64,000 bases of DNA from Phycisphaerales bacterium (GCA_022446885.1 JAKVBU010000007.1:171181-235180); one strand, 5' to 3'; positions 32,801 to 41,470 are shown, numbered from the stretch's first letter. Numbers and translations are program-made. Notes: generated by a model from the letters alone, not told the origin.

Positions 32801-35039
32801 GGGGTCCGGCCAGTGGCAGCGAAGACTGCACCAGAACCAGATCACCTCCGGCGAGTGCCATGCCTCCGCCGTTCTGTTGGGCAGTGTTGGATGTGACGAG
32901 TGTGTCCTCAATCGTCACTGTTGTGCAGTCGCCAACCTCCAACCAGAGCCCGCCGCCGTCCATGCCGGCATCATTGTTGTCCAGTGTGCTCGTCGTCAGG
33001 GTGACCGAATCAGGCGTGCCAGACAGTGCAACGGCGCCGCCATTTCCAGCCGTGGCCTCACACATGGTGGCTGTTAGATCCGCCACCGACATGATCATCG
33101 TGTCTGACACATTCTTCACTGAAATGGCGCCGCCGTCAGTTCCAGCAACCTGACCCAAGAATGCACAGTTCGAGATGGAAACGGACCCCGATGTCATACC
33201 GGAAACGGATACCGCGCCACCGTCATTGCCCGCAGTGTTCTCACTACCACCGATCATGCCATTGAGAAAGAGGCCGGACAGGGTCACGTTGCCATCTGCA
33301 GCAGCCACACTCATTGCGCCGCCGTCTACGCCTGCTGAGTTACCCGTAAGCGTGATTGTCTGCACTGCTCCGTCCAAAGCAACCAGATTCAACGCCCCTG
33401 AGGCCGGGCCAACAGCCAATGCGCCGCCACTGCCACCAGCCGCGGTGTTGCCACTGAGTGTTGGAGAGCCATTGGCAGTGCCGGTCTCTCCGATGTCGAT
33501 CGTGCAGTCACTCATCGATCCCAGATACAAGCCGCCGCCATCCCCTGTAACGGAAATGTTGTTCGTGATTGAGACATCGGCGATTGTCACCACTGTGGCA
33601 GCCCCCAGCGTGTCGATCGCCAAAGCGCCGCCGTCTGCCTGAGCGATGTTCTGATCGAACGTCACCGAGTCAAGCGTGATGGTTGAGTTGGCTCCAACTG
33701 AGGTGAAGTACAACGCCCCGCCACTACCACCACCGGCCGTGTTGGCCTGCAGGTCTGCGTTGCTGAATGACAGTTGGAAGTTGTCACCCGTGTCCTCCAC
33801 CGAGATTGCCCCGCCGCTGCCCCCGGCCGAGTTTGCCGAACAAGTCAGGGCCCCAGTTCCGGTGTTGTTCAGGGCGATACTTGCGCCGTCTTCAAGGTTC
33901 GGAAGACGGATTGCACCGCCACTGCTTGTGTCCGCGCTGTTGGACTGCAGCGTGACATTGCCCGTACCTCCCGCACTGATCGTGCATGAGAGCACAGCGC
34001 CGCCATCGCCAATGTAGATCGCTCCACCAGAGTCAACCGCTGCCCCAAGTGCAGGAATCGGGCCGTTGCCCTCGATCATGACATCGCTGTCTTGAGCCGA
34101 AATCTGCAGCTGGGCCCGAGCCCCTGTCGTTCCGACACCGATGGCACCACCTGATCCCGATGCAATGCCATTATTGGATATCGTCGTTCCGCCCCCGGCC
34201 GTGGACTCAATCATCAAGGTGAAGTCGTCACCAACCGTGCCAATATGCATGGCGCCGCCACCAGCAATCGCGGTGTTGTCTGAGAGGGTTGAGTCAACAA
34301 TCTCGACGCTTGCCGAGTCTGCCGCTGAAACCACTCCGACGCCGCCGCCCGTGCTCCCTGCTCCACTGGCCGTGCAATCGGTGATCGATGCCCCATCCAG
34401 TCGGAGCGTTCCGTTCAAGGTGCCACTGACTCGAATAGCGCCGCCACCATCACTGTTCGTATCGCAGTCAGCGAAGGTGCAGTTGATGAACGTCAGTGGG
34501 GTGGCGGCGGTGTCGGTAACGGCAACGGCGCCAGCAGTACATGCCTCAAAGGTGCAGTCCGTAAACGTGCCTGACGCACTTTGAATGTCCACCGGGTTTT
34601 CAGTGGTGAAGTAGACGAAGCCCAAGCCGGAGATCGTGCAGTCGTCGGTCAGCGTCAAGACCGTGTTCGTATCGCCAGTTCCGTCGCCATTGTTCGACGT
34701 GATTGCGACGGGGGGCGTGGTTACTCCGTTCAGCGCCTGAATTGTGATACCGGAGATCGTTCGAGACTCCGCTGCGCTGGGAAAATTGATCTCAGGAACA
34801 GTCGCACCGCCGGGCAAGTCAACCGTATCGACCAGATCAGGAACACTGATGCGAACAGTGTCGCCGGGTACGGCCAGGTCAATGGCCTCCCAGAGCGTTG
34901 CCGCCGTGTTCGTCGTGGTGCCGTCGATCGCCACAGGGGTATCGATGACTGCTTGGCCGTGGGAAGCATGCTCAGTCAGCCCTATGGCTGTCAGACAGAG
35001 CACCATCACACTGATCACGGACGTCGGTCGAAGAACCAT
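29820..35039 (-). CDS. Giant secreted beta-helix protein with Pmp-like repeats and C-terminal dockerin-type calcium loops
   Basis: A 1739-residue secreted protein. A signal peptide (about 1-30, hydrophobic core VMVLCLTAIGL) leads into a very long right-handed parallel beta-helix. It contains dozens of short repeats built around GGA-[IVLM] or GGG-[LIV] and N-[TS]-A or N-N motifs, as in chlamydial polymorphic membrane proteins. Examples are SGGAIRL, DGGALAI, RGGGIYL and HGAGI. Around residues 965-1050 a distinct pectin-lyase-like stretch (VDPGTYVMNPG) divides the molecule. The last 60 residues carry two EF-hand-like loops, GDLDGDGSVDRND and GDLDGNGNVDIID, spaced like type I dockerins. It is probably an envelope-exposed adhesin or scaffold. 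AGGAGAGGA (minus, 35046-35054) is its ribosome binding site. Confidence 0.85.
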   Translation of the reverse strand: MVLRPTSVISVMVLCLTAIGLTEHASHGQAVIDTPVAIDGTTTNTAATLWEAIDLAVPGDTVRISVPDLVDTVDLPGGATVPEINFPSAAESRTISGITIQALNGVTTPPVAITSNNGDGTGDTNTVLTLTDDCTISGLGFVYFTTENPVDIQSASGTFTDCTFEACTAGAVAVTDTAATPLTFINCTFADCDTNSDGGGAIRVSGTLNGTLRLDGASITDCTASGAGSTGGGVGVVSAADSASVEIVDSTLSDNTAIAGGGAMHIGTVGDDFTLMIESTAGGGTTISNNGIASGSGGAIGVGTTGARAQLQISAQDSDVMIEGNGPIPALGAAVDSGGAIYIGDGGAVLSCTISAGGTGNVTLQSNSADTSSGGAIRLPNLEDGASIALNNTGTGALTCSANSAGGSGGAISVEDTGDNFQLSFSNADLQANTAGGGSGGALYFTSVGANSTITLDSVTFDQNIAQADGGALAIDTLGAATVVTIADVSITNNISVTGDGGGLYLGSMSDCTIDIGETGTANGSPTLSGNTAAGGSGGALAVGPASGALNLVALDGAVQTITLTGNSAGVDGGAMSVAAADGNVTLSGLFLNGMIGGSENTAGNDGGAVSVSGMTSGSVSISNCAFLGQVAGTDGGAISVKNVSDTMIMSVADLTATMCEATAGNGGAVALSGTPDSVTLTTSTLDNNDAGMDGGGLWLEVGDCTTVTIEDTLVTSNTAQQNGGGMALAGGDLVLVQSSLPLAGPLVKWSVDEVLDPAFQARVTGNTAVNGVGGGIVWEPSDLVCGGTLRGTAFRQGLRVDSIQVVNNSALGNGGGLWLDGGPAYVRNCGIAANIAGDAANLSNGGGAHVESGSVRFRNCRIGGSAIGSGNDDEGNVSFGVGGGVNISTESNAMAMLRACGICENTPDQISPTSVSGSLSPTAPAVVDDGINDFGLGGLGPCVEAGIVVVRTDGTGDFLDPAEAIEAVPLFGRRLIEVDPGTYVMNPGTADINSKDVIIVGEGDEPTETILQGGILGAAVAVRGTSEVWIECVSITGGVEDAGNGHHGGVYQSGDGTFLDLERCIIENNAGSGIVIDGGAAMTFRTGEMSLNTSAAEGGAIRVIDGAFTMTDVPVDSSNAGSNGGHMFFGQDSSGSLTDCSFNNGDAGASGGTAYVDTGASLSMTNVPVDDSTAVIDGGHMFFGQNSSGTMTDCDFSNSSAGRRGGAVFLDAGANPAFGGTGTFDTQSAGTTGGGVHCEPASLGSFSNYTFTDAIATAEGGGVWAGLNAQTEFQSCTFDQPQASAGGGMYLSDASLTVSDTDINAATVSGLIGCGLYILTTDALAQPQFTNGSVNNCNLVHDLSPNPTLGAGLYLEGAAGTLTMSNTAISGCTGAMYGGGAYVAGASPTLSTITSNCTATYYGAGTYIEQNSTVTMAGSQYISNTAQVRGGGIYLQPFASAQLNWTGGLMQSNAASRGGGLHVSDAASATITDVVFMNNTSSIHGAGIASFEDSEVSLDGCSLEGNFCPSGGAIYMWESMLTLQGGCSFTDNTASWGSAMYGHNSMVTASNCLFNGNISSYNGGAVYLKGGTHNFSKVAFNSNMSTGGDTDAMAIVGTADLSMLTMDNCYVANSPATAVTISNGVGGSYVDTVSCSVGTVVNNLGIAVSLGGDLELSVCTSEADLLGIVSGSLQDVDNNWVPDTELMGDLDGDGSVDRNDLILMIQSFNQAEAHTGDLDGNGNVDIIDLITLIRNWSN

Positions 35040-35285
35040 CTCGCATCCTCTCCTGAATCACACACTGAGCCAATCTTCCGGCCCTCGGGGTGCGACAGCC
35101 AAGCGACCGTTCACCAGAAACTGGATCGCATGCCGCTTGGGGCTTGTTGAATGTCTGCTGACCGCCAAGGGTGTCAGATTCGCCTGCTGCCAGCAATGAA
35201 AGTGTGCACGAGCAGCCTGTTGGATTTCAACAGCCAAACCCTGCGTGCATCAGTGTTTTTGCCCCCTCCAGAGCCTGGCTGGGCC
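35040..35285. other. 246-nt intergenic region upstream of the giant beta-helix gene
   Basis: It holds the Shine-Dalgarno of the downstream gene (35046-35054) and one clear inverted repeat: CTGTTG (35217-35222), loop GATTT, CAACAG (35228-35233). No T tract follows on either strand, so the repeat may be an operator or a weak terminator for the MeaB gene. I see no small gene. Confidence 0.35.
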
Positions 35286-36404
35286 TCAGCCGAACAGGGA
35301 CTGGGCCAATTCGTCCACGCCTTTGCCCATGGTGGCGACGGTTTCAAGAATCGGCCGGCCCTGAGCGATGTCGGTGAGCTCCCGGACCACCTTGTGCTCA
35401 CCGGCGAAATCCGCCTTATTGACCACAAACAGGTCTGCGATCTCAAGAATGCCAGCCTTGTCCATTTGCACGGCGTCGCCCATGCCCGGAACGACGACCA
35501 CAGCCGTGGCATCCACATGTGACCGAATCGCCACATCGCTCTGGCCGGCCCCAACCGTCTCCACAATGACGTGATCGAATCCTGCGCCGCCCAGCAACTC
35601 GATGATGTCGGGAAGGTGCCTGTAGTCCTCGCCAACAACCGCCAGGGAGCGGTAGAAGCATGATTCGCCCACGGCGTTGAAATCGACTCGGAGGCGATCT
35701 CCCAACAAGGCCCCGCTTGTGATCGGGCTCATCGGGTCGAATGCCACCACGGCCAGACGTTCACCCCGGCCATGCAGCACAGATGCCAAGGCGGCCACCA
35801 GTGTGCTCTTGCCCGCCCCCGGCGAACCGGTGAGGCCGACAATACGGGCCGGTCTTCGACGCGGCTGGTCAACCTCCAGGCCATCACAAAGCCGGCTCAG
35901 GCTGCGGGCAAGCACGGCAGCATCCGGCGCCCCCTCGGGTAACTGGTCATGAGGCTTCACCGCATCTCGGACAGCATCAACCAGATCCTGCATTGATGTG
36001 CCGGTGTGGAAGACCCTGTGCACGCCTGCATCGAGCATGCCCTGCACGTCCTCTTGAGGGATGATCCCGCCAATGTCCACCAGCATGTCTGGGCGCCCAA
36101 CCGACTCACAGGCCTCCAGCAATCGCGGCACGAGCACATTGTGTGAATTGCTCATCATCGAGGCAGCGATCAGATCGACGTCCTCATCGCGAGCGGCTTG
36201 GGCCAGGCTGAGAGGTGTCTGCCAGAGGCCCGAGTAGATCACGTGCACTCCACTGTCTCGAAGGGCCCTCGCGATGAGCTTGACGCCACGATCATGCCCA
36301 TCCAGCCCCATCTTGCCCAGCAATACGCGAGGGCGATGGGCGAGGTCTCCACAGCGGTCAACCTTCTCAAGAACGGTCGTAGGCTCGGTTGTTGGATTGG
36401 CCAT
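35286..36404 (-). CDS. Fusion of a cobalamin-binding domain with a MeaB/ArgK-type GTPase
   Basis: A 372-residue protein. The N-terminal 130 residues are a B12-binding domain of the acyl-CoA mutase type: GLDGHDRGVKL (the DxHxxG motif that supplies the cobalt-ligating His), MMSNSHN and IGGIIP. The rest is a MeaB-family G protein that loads and protects mutase cofactor: P-loop GSPGAGKST, FDPMSPITSGALLGDR, VETVGAGQSDVAI and NKADF (NKxD). MeaB is normally separate; fused B12-GTPase modules are known within IcmF, which also has a catalytic barrel that is absent here. ATG 36404 is preferred because TATCAT lies 10 nt before it; ATG 36416 adds four residues. Confidence 0.88.
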   Translation of the reverse strand: MANPTTEPTTVLEKVDRCGDLAHRPRVLLGKMGLDGHDRGVKLIARALRDSGVHVIYSGLWQTPLSLAQAARDEDVDLIAASMMSNSHNVLVPRLLEACESVGRPDMLVDIGGIIPQEDVQGMLDAGVHRVFHTGTSMQDLVDAVRDAVKPHDQLPEGAPDAAVLARSLSRLCDGLEVDQPRRRPARIVGLTGSPGAGKSTLVAALASVLHGRGERLAVVAFDPMSPITSGALLGDRLRVDFNAVGESCFYRSLAVVGEDYRHLPDIIELLGGAGFDHVIVETVGAGQSDVAIRSHVDATAVVVVPGMGDAVQMDKAGILEIADLFVVNKADFAGEHKVVRELTDIAQGRPILETVATMGKGVDELAQSLFG

Positions 36405-36414
36405 TGGGGGAGGC

Positions 36415-36420
36415 ATGATA
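36415..36420 (-). promoter_or_regulatory. Candidate -10 box TATCAT for the B12/MeaB gene
   Basis: On the minus strand TATCAT ends 10 nt before ATG 36404. It overlaps the alternative ATG 36416, which would be impossible as a start if this is the promoter. Confidence 0.35.
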
Positions 36421-36463
36421 TCCGCAAACCACTGCCTGCAAGCGAAACGAGGCCCTTCGTTCG

Positions 36464-36469
36464 TATACT
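36464..36469 (+). promoter_or_regulatory. Candidate -10 box TATACT for argS
   Basis: TATACT ends 9 nt before the argS ATG (36479). This is the best -10 match in the window, and there is no ribosome binding site in the gap. Confidence 0.45.
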
Positions 36470-36478
36470 CCTCGGCCC

Positions 36479-38308
36479 ATGAACATGGACCCCGAGTCAC
36501 GCCTCCGCAGGGCATTTGAAGCGGCCATGAAGCAGGTCGGTGGCGACGACGCCATAGGCATGGATCCCGCTGTTCGACCTGCCGGGAAGCCGGAGTTTGG
36601 CGATTTCCAATGCAATGGTGCTCTCGGGCTGGCCAAGCGGCTGTCTCGCCCCCCACGAGAGGTTGCGCAGGCCCTCATCGATGCTGTGGATCTGACAGAC
36701 CTCTGCGAGCCACCTGACATCGCTGGGCCCGGCTTCATCAATCTGCGCCTGTCGCCACAGGCGTTGGCAGGTGCCATCGAAGCTATGGACACGCCCGATC
36801 TGGGCGTGACACCAGACGATGACCCCGGTGTAGTCGTGATTGACTTATGCGGTGTCAATGTCGCCAAACAGATGCACGTAGGGCACTTGCGATCCACGAT
36901 CATTGGCGACGCACTGGCCCGGATTCTGGAACGGATCGGACATGATGTTCACCGCGAGAACCACCTTGGCGACTGGGGCCTACCGATCGCGATGGTGCTG
37001 CACCAGTTACGAAGCGATGGAGTCGATCTGAACGCACTCGATCTGCCGACATTGGACGAGGCCTACCGCTCCGCTCAAGCAATCGCTCGGCCCGACCACG
37101 CTGGTTTGGATGCTGCTCGAGCTCGACACAGCGGGCCACACCGGATAGCCGAACTCGAGGCGCAGAACGAGGGTGCCATGGCCGCGCGTGGGGCGGCTGC
37201 CGAGACACTGGTAAACCTGCAGGCTGGCGACGAGTCGCTTCGGGCTGACTGGCAGAAGCTCATCGACGTCACCATGGATGCCGTGCAAGACGCCTCCGAT
37301 CGCCTTGGCGTAACACTGGGCCCGGAACACAATTGTGGCGAGTCCACCTACCGCACCGAGCTGCAAGGGGTGATCGACCACCTGCAAGCGTGCTCGATGG
37401 CACGTGAAGATCAAGGTGCACTTGTCGTGGATTTCCCCGACCGTGAACGCCCCTTGCTGGTGCGAAAGTCCGACGGGGGCTTCCTCTACGCGACGACCGA
37501 TCTCGCCGCTATCCGACGCCGAACTCAGGTGACAGACGCCATTGAGTGCATCTATGTCGTGGACGCGAGGCAGAAGGACCACTTCCGAGACGTGTTTGAC
37601 GCGGCCGACCAAGCCGGTTGGTGCACCAATGCTGGTGGGCACACGGTTCAGTTGCGGCATGCTGCGTTTGGGTCGGTGCTGGGCCCTGACAAGCGGCCCC
37701 TGAAAACCCGCGCCGGTACGAATGCCACGCTTGCCAGCCTGCTTGATGAGGCTATTGATCGAGGCACCACCGAGGTGCGTCGCCGAAGCGAGAGTGAAGC
37801 CTCACCCACCCATGGCCTCAGCGACGAAGCCCTGAACCAGATCGGCCGGGCCGTGGGCATCGGCGCCGTGAAGTACGCCGATCTCTCAGGCGATGCCGTC
37901 AAGGACTACGTCTTCGACATGGACCGCATGGTCGCCTTCGAGGGAGATACCGGACCCTATCTGCAATACGCCCACGCCCGGATGTGCTCCATTCTTCGTC
38001 GGGCCGAAGATGACGGCTGCGGCGCCGACCTGCGCCTCGATGAGCCACAAGAGCGGCAATTGGCGCTTGGGTTGCTCAAATGGGACGCCACTGTGCATGC
38101 CGCAGCAGGAAATTTGCAGCCGCATCGAATTGCTGGCTATCTGCGTGAAATTGCCGAAGCGTTCTCGGCGTTCTATCAAGCCTGCCCAGTGATGCAGGCG
38201 GGGTCGGATGATCGCAAGCGCTCAAGGCTGCGGCTGTGCGACCTCACGAGGCGGGTGTTGGCAGATGGCCTGAACCTGCTGGGAGTCGAGGCGCCGGAGC
38301 GAATGTGA
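36479..38308 (+). CDS. argS: Arginyl-tRNA synthetase
   Basis: A 609-residue class I aminoacyl-tRNA synthetase that charges tRNA-Arg. The N-terminal Add1-like region contains PEFGDFQCN. The HIGH motif is HVGHLRSTIIGD (133-144), preceded by NVAKQMH, a hallmark of ArgS. ENHLGDWGLPIAM, DKRPLKTRAGTN (in place of KMSKS, as in most ArgS) and the DALR anticodon domain (YAHARMCSILRR) follow. Length and motif order are normal. The VKOR/DsbA gene follows 31 nt later on the same strand. Confidence 0.96.
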   Translation: MNMDPESRLRRAFEAAMKQVGGDDAIGMDPAVRPAGKPEFGDFQCNGALGLAKRLSRPPREVAQALIDAVDLTDLCEPPDIAGPGFINLRLSPQALAGAIEAMDTPDLGVTPDDDPGVVVIDLCGVNVAKQMHVGHLRSTIIGDALARILERIGHDVHRENHLGDWGLPIAMVLHQLRSDGVDLNALDLPTLDEAYRSAQAIARPDHAGLDAARARHSGPHRIAELEAQNEGAMAARGAAAETLVNLQAGDESLRADWQKLIDVTMDAVQDASDRLGVTLGPEHNCGESTYRTELQGVIDHLQACSMAREDQGALVVDFPDRERPLLVRKSDGGFLYATTDLAAIRRRTQVTDAIECIYVVDARQKDHFRDVFDAADQAGWCTNAGGHTVQLRHAAFGSVLGPDKRPLKTRAGTNATLASLLDEAIDRGTTEVRRRSESEASPTHGLSDEALNQIGRAVGIGAVKYADLSGDAVKDYVFDMDRMVAFEGDTGPYLQYAHARMCSILRRAEDDGCGADLRLDEPQERQLALGLLKWDATVHAAAGNLQPHRIAGYLREIAEAFSAFYQACPVMQAGSDDRKRSRLRLCDLTRRVLADGLNLLGVEAPERM

Positions 38309-38339
38309 CCCGGCACGAGGGCCAAGGAGCACACGAGAG

Positions 38340-40193
38340 ATGAGCAGCAAAAAGGCATCGCCCGAACAATCGCTGGACAACTATTCAATTGGATCTGCCC
38401 TGTGGGCCGTGGCCCTGCTGCTGTTGGTTGGCGCTGCCGCCGCCGCAGGTGTGATGACGCTCAAGGGGATGGGGGTGCTGGGGGAGTCGTTGCCAGGCTG
38501 CGGCCCTCAGAGTGCCTGTGACGCCATCACAAATGGTCCCTTCGGCTCGATTCCAGGGCTCAACTGGCCCGTGTCGTTCCTTGGCTTCGCTTGGTTCACC
38601 GGGTTGATCGTGGCCTGGTCCGCTTGTCTGGGCGGTGTGCCGCAAGGGCTCAAGTGGCTTGTGCGAATTGGCGTGGTCTTCTCGCTGATGTTCCTCGTTG
38701 TCATGGTGGTTGAAGGCGCCCTGTGCCCGTACTGCCTGACGACCCACCTGTGCAATATTGCGTTCTGGGGGCTGGTCGAGCTCTCGCCCAACAAGGAAGA
38801 CCAACCCACCTCACCAGCGTTGGTGGTGTGGCTTGCGAGCTTCGCCGTCGTCAGCCTGTTCCTGGGGCTGGGTGATGCGCACCGAATCTCCATTCAAGCG
38901 GAGGTTCATCAAGAAGCCGCCAACCAGAACATGCAGGAGATGCAAGAGGCTCAAGCGGCCCCTGAGTTCACTGGTCGATACCTGATGGGGCCTGAAGATG
39001 CCGCCGTCAAGATCGTGATGTTCACCGATTACCAGTGCCCGGACTGCAATCGGTTCGAGCGACAGATTCAGAACATCATGAATCGACGTGACGACGTCTC
39101 ACTGTCGATCAAGCACAACCCGTTCAACACAGACTGCAATCCATACGTGCCCATGACACGCCACTCGATGGCCTGCGCCGCGGCGCAGGCTGCCGAGGCT
39201 GCCGGCATCCTCGGCGGCGAAGAGGCCTTCTGGCAGTGGCACGAATTCCTCATGATGAACAAGGGGGAGTTTGAGCCGGGCAAGCGACAGCAGCGTCTGC
39301 CCTCTCTCGTCGAAGAGATGGGCTTTGATCGCCAGAACTTCATGCAGGTCATGGCCTCTCAAGCAGTCCAGGACCTCATCACTGAAGATGTCGAAGAGGC
39401 GCAGGAACTTGGCATCTTCTTCACGCCGATGATCTTCATCAATGGTGTGCAGTGGAAGTGGGCCATTCCAGGCGCCCCGGGCCTGAATACGGTTGTCGAT
39501 CAGGTGGCCGAGGCTGTCGCCGCCGGGCAACAGAAATCCGGACCACGCCAGCCCGACACCAAGGCCCAGAAGATCGTGGCTGACTGGCGCGACTCCGTAG
39601 TCGAGCGTGAAAACATCAGCCCTGCGGGATTGCGAATGAACGATGTGCCCGGCGCTGTGCGAGTCACGGTGTACGGAGACTACGCCTCCGATGTCACCAA
39701 GAGACTGCTCGACGATCTGGAGCAGGCCACTGCTGACACAGGTGTCCCCATTTCACTCTCACTGCGCGTCTACCCCTTCGAGCACGCCTGCAACAGCCGG
39801 CTGCCTCAGCGGTTTGAGGATCGAGCTGGCTCCTGTCTGGCTGCCCATGCGGCCAAGGCCGCGGCGTTGGCTGGTGGCGAGGCAGCCCACAAGGCCGTGC
39901 ACGACTACGCCCTGGCGAATCAGGCCCATCTGGGCCAGATGGACGAGGGTGACTGGGCCGCCATCGCAGCTGGTCAGGGTGCGAATCCCGCCGAGTTCAT
40001 CGAGCTCCTCTCCAGCGAAGAGGTTGAAGTGATGGTGCAGGACGACATCAACGAGTATCGACGTCTACGACACCGCCACCTGCCCACGCTCCGAGTCGAA
40101 CAGAAGATCATGCCCCGCTGGCAAATGGACGGCGAGCCCGTGATTCAGCGTGTGTTGGAAGAAGCGGCGCAGACCAAGGCTGCTCAAGACTGA
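38340..40193 (+). CDS. VKOR family oxidoreductase fused to two DsbA-like domains
   Basis: A 617-residue inner-membrane protein for disulfide formation. Residues 1-180 are a bacterial vitamin K epoxide reductase homologue with four or five helices, loop cysteines C54/C60 (CGPQSACDAI) and the quinone-side active site CPYC (129-132). A periplasmic DsbA-like domain follows with catalytic CPDC (233-236) and the distal NTDCNPYVP and MACAAAQAA cysteines. A second thioredoxin-fold domain (about 430-600) keeps the distal pair (HACNSRLP and GSCLAAHA) but has YGDYASDV where CxxC should be. VKOR-DsbA fusions are known; the third, CxxC-less module is unusual. AAGGAG precedes the ATG. Confidence 0.9.
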   Translation: MSSKKASPEQSLDNYSIGSALWAVALLLLVGAAAAAGVMTLKGMGVLGESLPGCGPQSACDAITNGPFGSIPGLNWPVSFLGFAWFTGLIVAWSACLGGVPQGLKWLVRIGVVFSLMFLVVMVVEGALCPYCLTTHLCNIAFWGLVELSPNKEDQPTSPALVVWLASFAVVSLFLGLGDAHRISIQAEVHQEAANQNMQEMQEAQAAPEFTGRYLMGPEDAAVKIVMFTDYQCPDCNRFERQIQNIMNRRDDVSLSIKHNPFNTDCNPYVPMTRHSMACAAAQAAEAAGILGGEEAFWQWHEFLMMNKGEFEPGKRQQRLPSLVEEMGFDRQNFMQVMASQAVQDLITEDVEEAQELGIFFTPMIFINGVQWKWAIPGAPGLNTVVDQVAEAVAAGQQKSGPRQPDTKAQKIVADWRDSVVERENISPAGLRMNDVPGAVRVTVYGDYASDVTKRLLDDLEQATADTGVPISLSLRVYPFEHACNSRLPQRFEDRAGSCLAAHAAKAAALAGGEAAHKAVHDYALANQAHLGQMDEGDWAAIAAGQGANPAEFIELLSSEEVEVMVQDDINEYRRLRHRHLPTLRVEQKIMPRWQMDGEPVIQRVLEEAAQTKAAQD

Positions 40194-40252
40194 GGCTTGA
40201 TCGGTCGAGAAAGCCCTGCTCTGCCTGTAGGAAGGTCGTCCCTTCGAGCGAC

Positions 40253-41464
40253 TCAGGGTGAAGGGCCCACGAGCCGGTAGATTCGACCCTTGCTCTGATA
40301 AGGCGCAACGAAGGCTGCTACATAGAGTTCGCCATCGGATCCGCGTCCAAAGCTGCTCACGGGCTTGCGGGCGCCCCGTAGCACCTCACCCACCTTCACA
40401 GTGCCGTCTTCAAGCCTACGCAAGCCCCACATCCGACCGCTCATGTAGTCGGCGTACAGGTACACGCCGTCCCACGGGCTGCCCTCTTGACGAATGACCT
40501 CACCGCCAGTGATGGAGCCACCCTCAGACCGGCCGTACTCCGCGATCGGCTCGATCAACTTCACACCCTCAGCTGCGTTGTCGGGCCTGAATGGATGGGC
40601 GCCTTCTCTGGCATTCCATCCGTAGTTGCCACCTCGCGTAATGACATCAACCTCTTCCCACTTGTTCTGGCCCACGTCGCCAGCCCAGAGCTCACCCGTC
40701 TTTGGATCGAAGCTCATTCGCCAGATATTGCGCAGCCCATACGCCCAAATCTCGCCACGGGCACCCTCCGTTCCAACAAATGGATTGTCTTCCGGAATGG
40801 CGTAGGGCGTCGTCTCGCCCTTCTTTGAAACGTCCAGTCGCACGACCGTACCCAGCAGTGTGCCCAAGTTCTGCCCGTGGTTGAGCGGGTCATTGGCACT
40901 GCCGCCATCGCCGATGGACAAATACAGCATGCCGTCGGGGCCGAACACCACTGTGCCCCCGTTGTGATTCCAATAAGGCTGGTCAACCTTGAGCAGTTGT
41001 TCCTCAGACTTGTCGTCCATGCGGCCCAGCACGTCGGTCTTGAATCTAGACAGAATGGTCTGCCGGGGCCGGCGGGTTGAGTACCAGACGTAGGCCTCAG
41101 GCACAGCAGGCCAGTTGGGGTGGAACGCAAGCGACAACAGCCCCTCTTCGCTGTTGCGATCGTTCACCGTTTGCCTCAGATCGATCAATTCAAGCGGATC
41201 ACCGCCCGACAGTGCGGCCCGATACACCCGGCCGCTGCGTTCGACGATCACGAGAGAGTCAGAATCTCCGGGCACCCCCAGCACCTGAATGGGCTCCCGG
41301 AATGTCCGGCCGGAAAACACCGGCTCCATCCGCACCTGCGGCAGCGACTGTGCCTTGGCTTGTTCGCCTTGGGTGTCGTGATCCCGGCCGTGTTCATCAT
41401 CATCCAGCATCGTTGGGGCAATGGGATTCGCCAACAACATGCACGTGAGCAGCAGTGCGTTCAT
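40253..41464 (-). CDS. PQQ-dependent sugar dehydrogenase-like protein (GSDH family)
   Basis: A 403-residue secreted six-bladed propeller of the soluble glucose/sorbosone dehydrogenase family. The start has a signal peptide (MNALLLTCMLLANPIAPT). Family motifs include EEGLLSLAFHPNW, DQPYWNHNGGTVVFGPDGMLY, IGDGGSANDP, AYGLRNIWRMSFDP and GELWAGDVGQNKWEEVD. The NHNGG histidine is the likely catalytic base region. The substrate may be a sugar or another alcohol. GTG 41506 extends the frame, but ATG 41464 gives the signal peptide and has TACAGT 6 nt upstream. Confidence 0.88.
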   Translation of the reverse strand: MNALLLTCMLLANPIAPTMLDDDEHGRDHDTQGEQAKAQSLPQVRMEPVFSGRTFREPIQVLGVPGDSDSLVIVERSGRVYRAALSGGDPLELIDLRQTVNDRNSEEGLLSLAFHPNWPAVPEAYVWYSTRRPRQTILSRFKTDVLGRMDDKSEEQLLKVDQPYWNHNGGTVVFGPDGMLYLSIGDGGSANDPLNHGQNLGTLLGTVVRLDVSKKGETTPYAIPEDNPFVGTEGARGEIWAYGLRNIWRMSFDPKTGELWAGDVGQNKWEEVDVITRGGNYGWNAREGAHPFRPDNAAEGVKLIEPIAEYGRSEGGSITGGEVIRQEGSPWDGVYLYADYMSGRMWGLRRLEDGTVKVGEVLRGARKPVSSFGRGSDGELYVAAFVAPYQSKGRIYRLVGPSP

Positions 41465-41470
41465 CCAACC

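Noticed and set aside
30520-34584. Many plus-strand open frames opposite the beta-helix gene
   Set aside because: They arise from the repetitive, stop-poor antisense of a Gly/Ala/Thr-rich protein; composition is Pro/Ser-biased and no motif is seen.
29820-35039. Idea that the repeat protein marks a horizontally acquired island
   Set aside because: Flanking genes are ordinary, there are no mobility genes, and the repeats explain the biased composition.
35217-35233. Inverted repeat considered as an intrinsic terminator
   Set aside because: The 6-bp stem is not followed by a T run on either strand; recorded only as part of the intergenic region.
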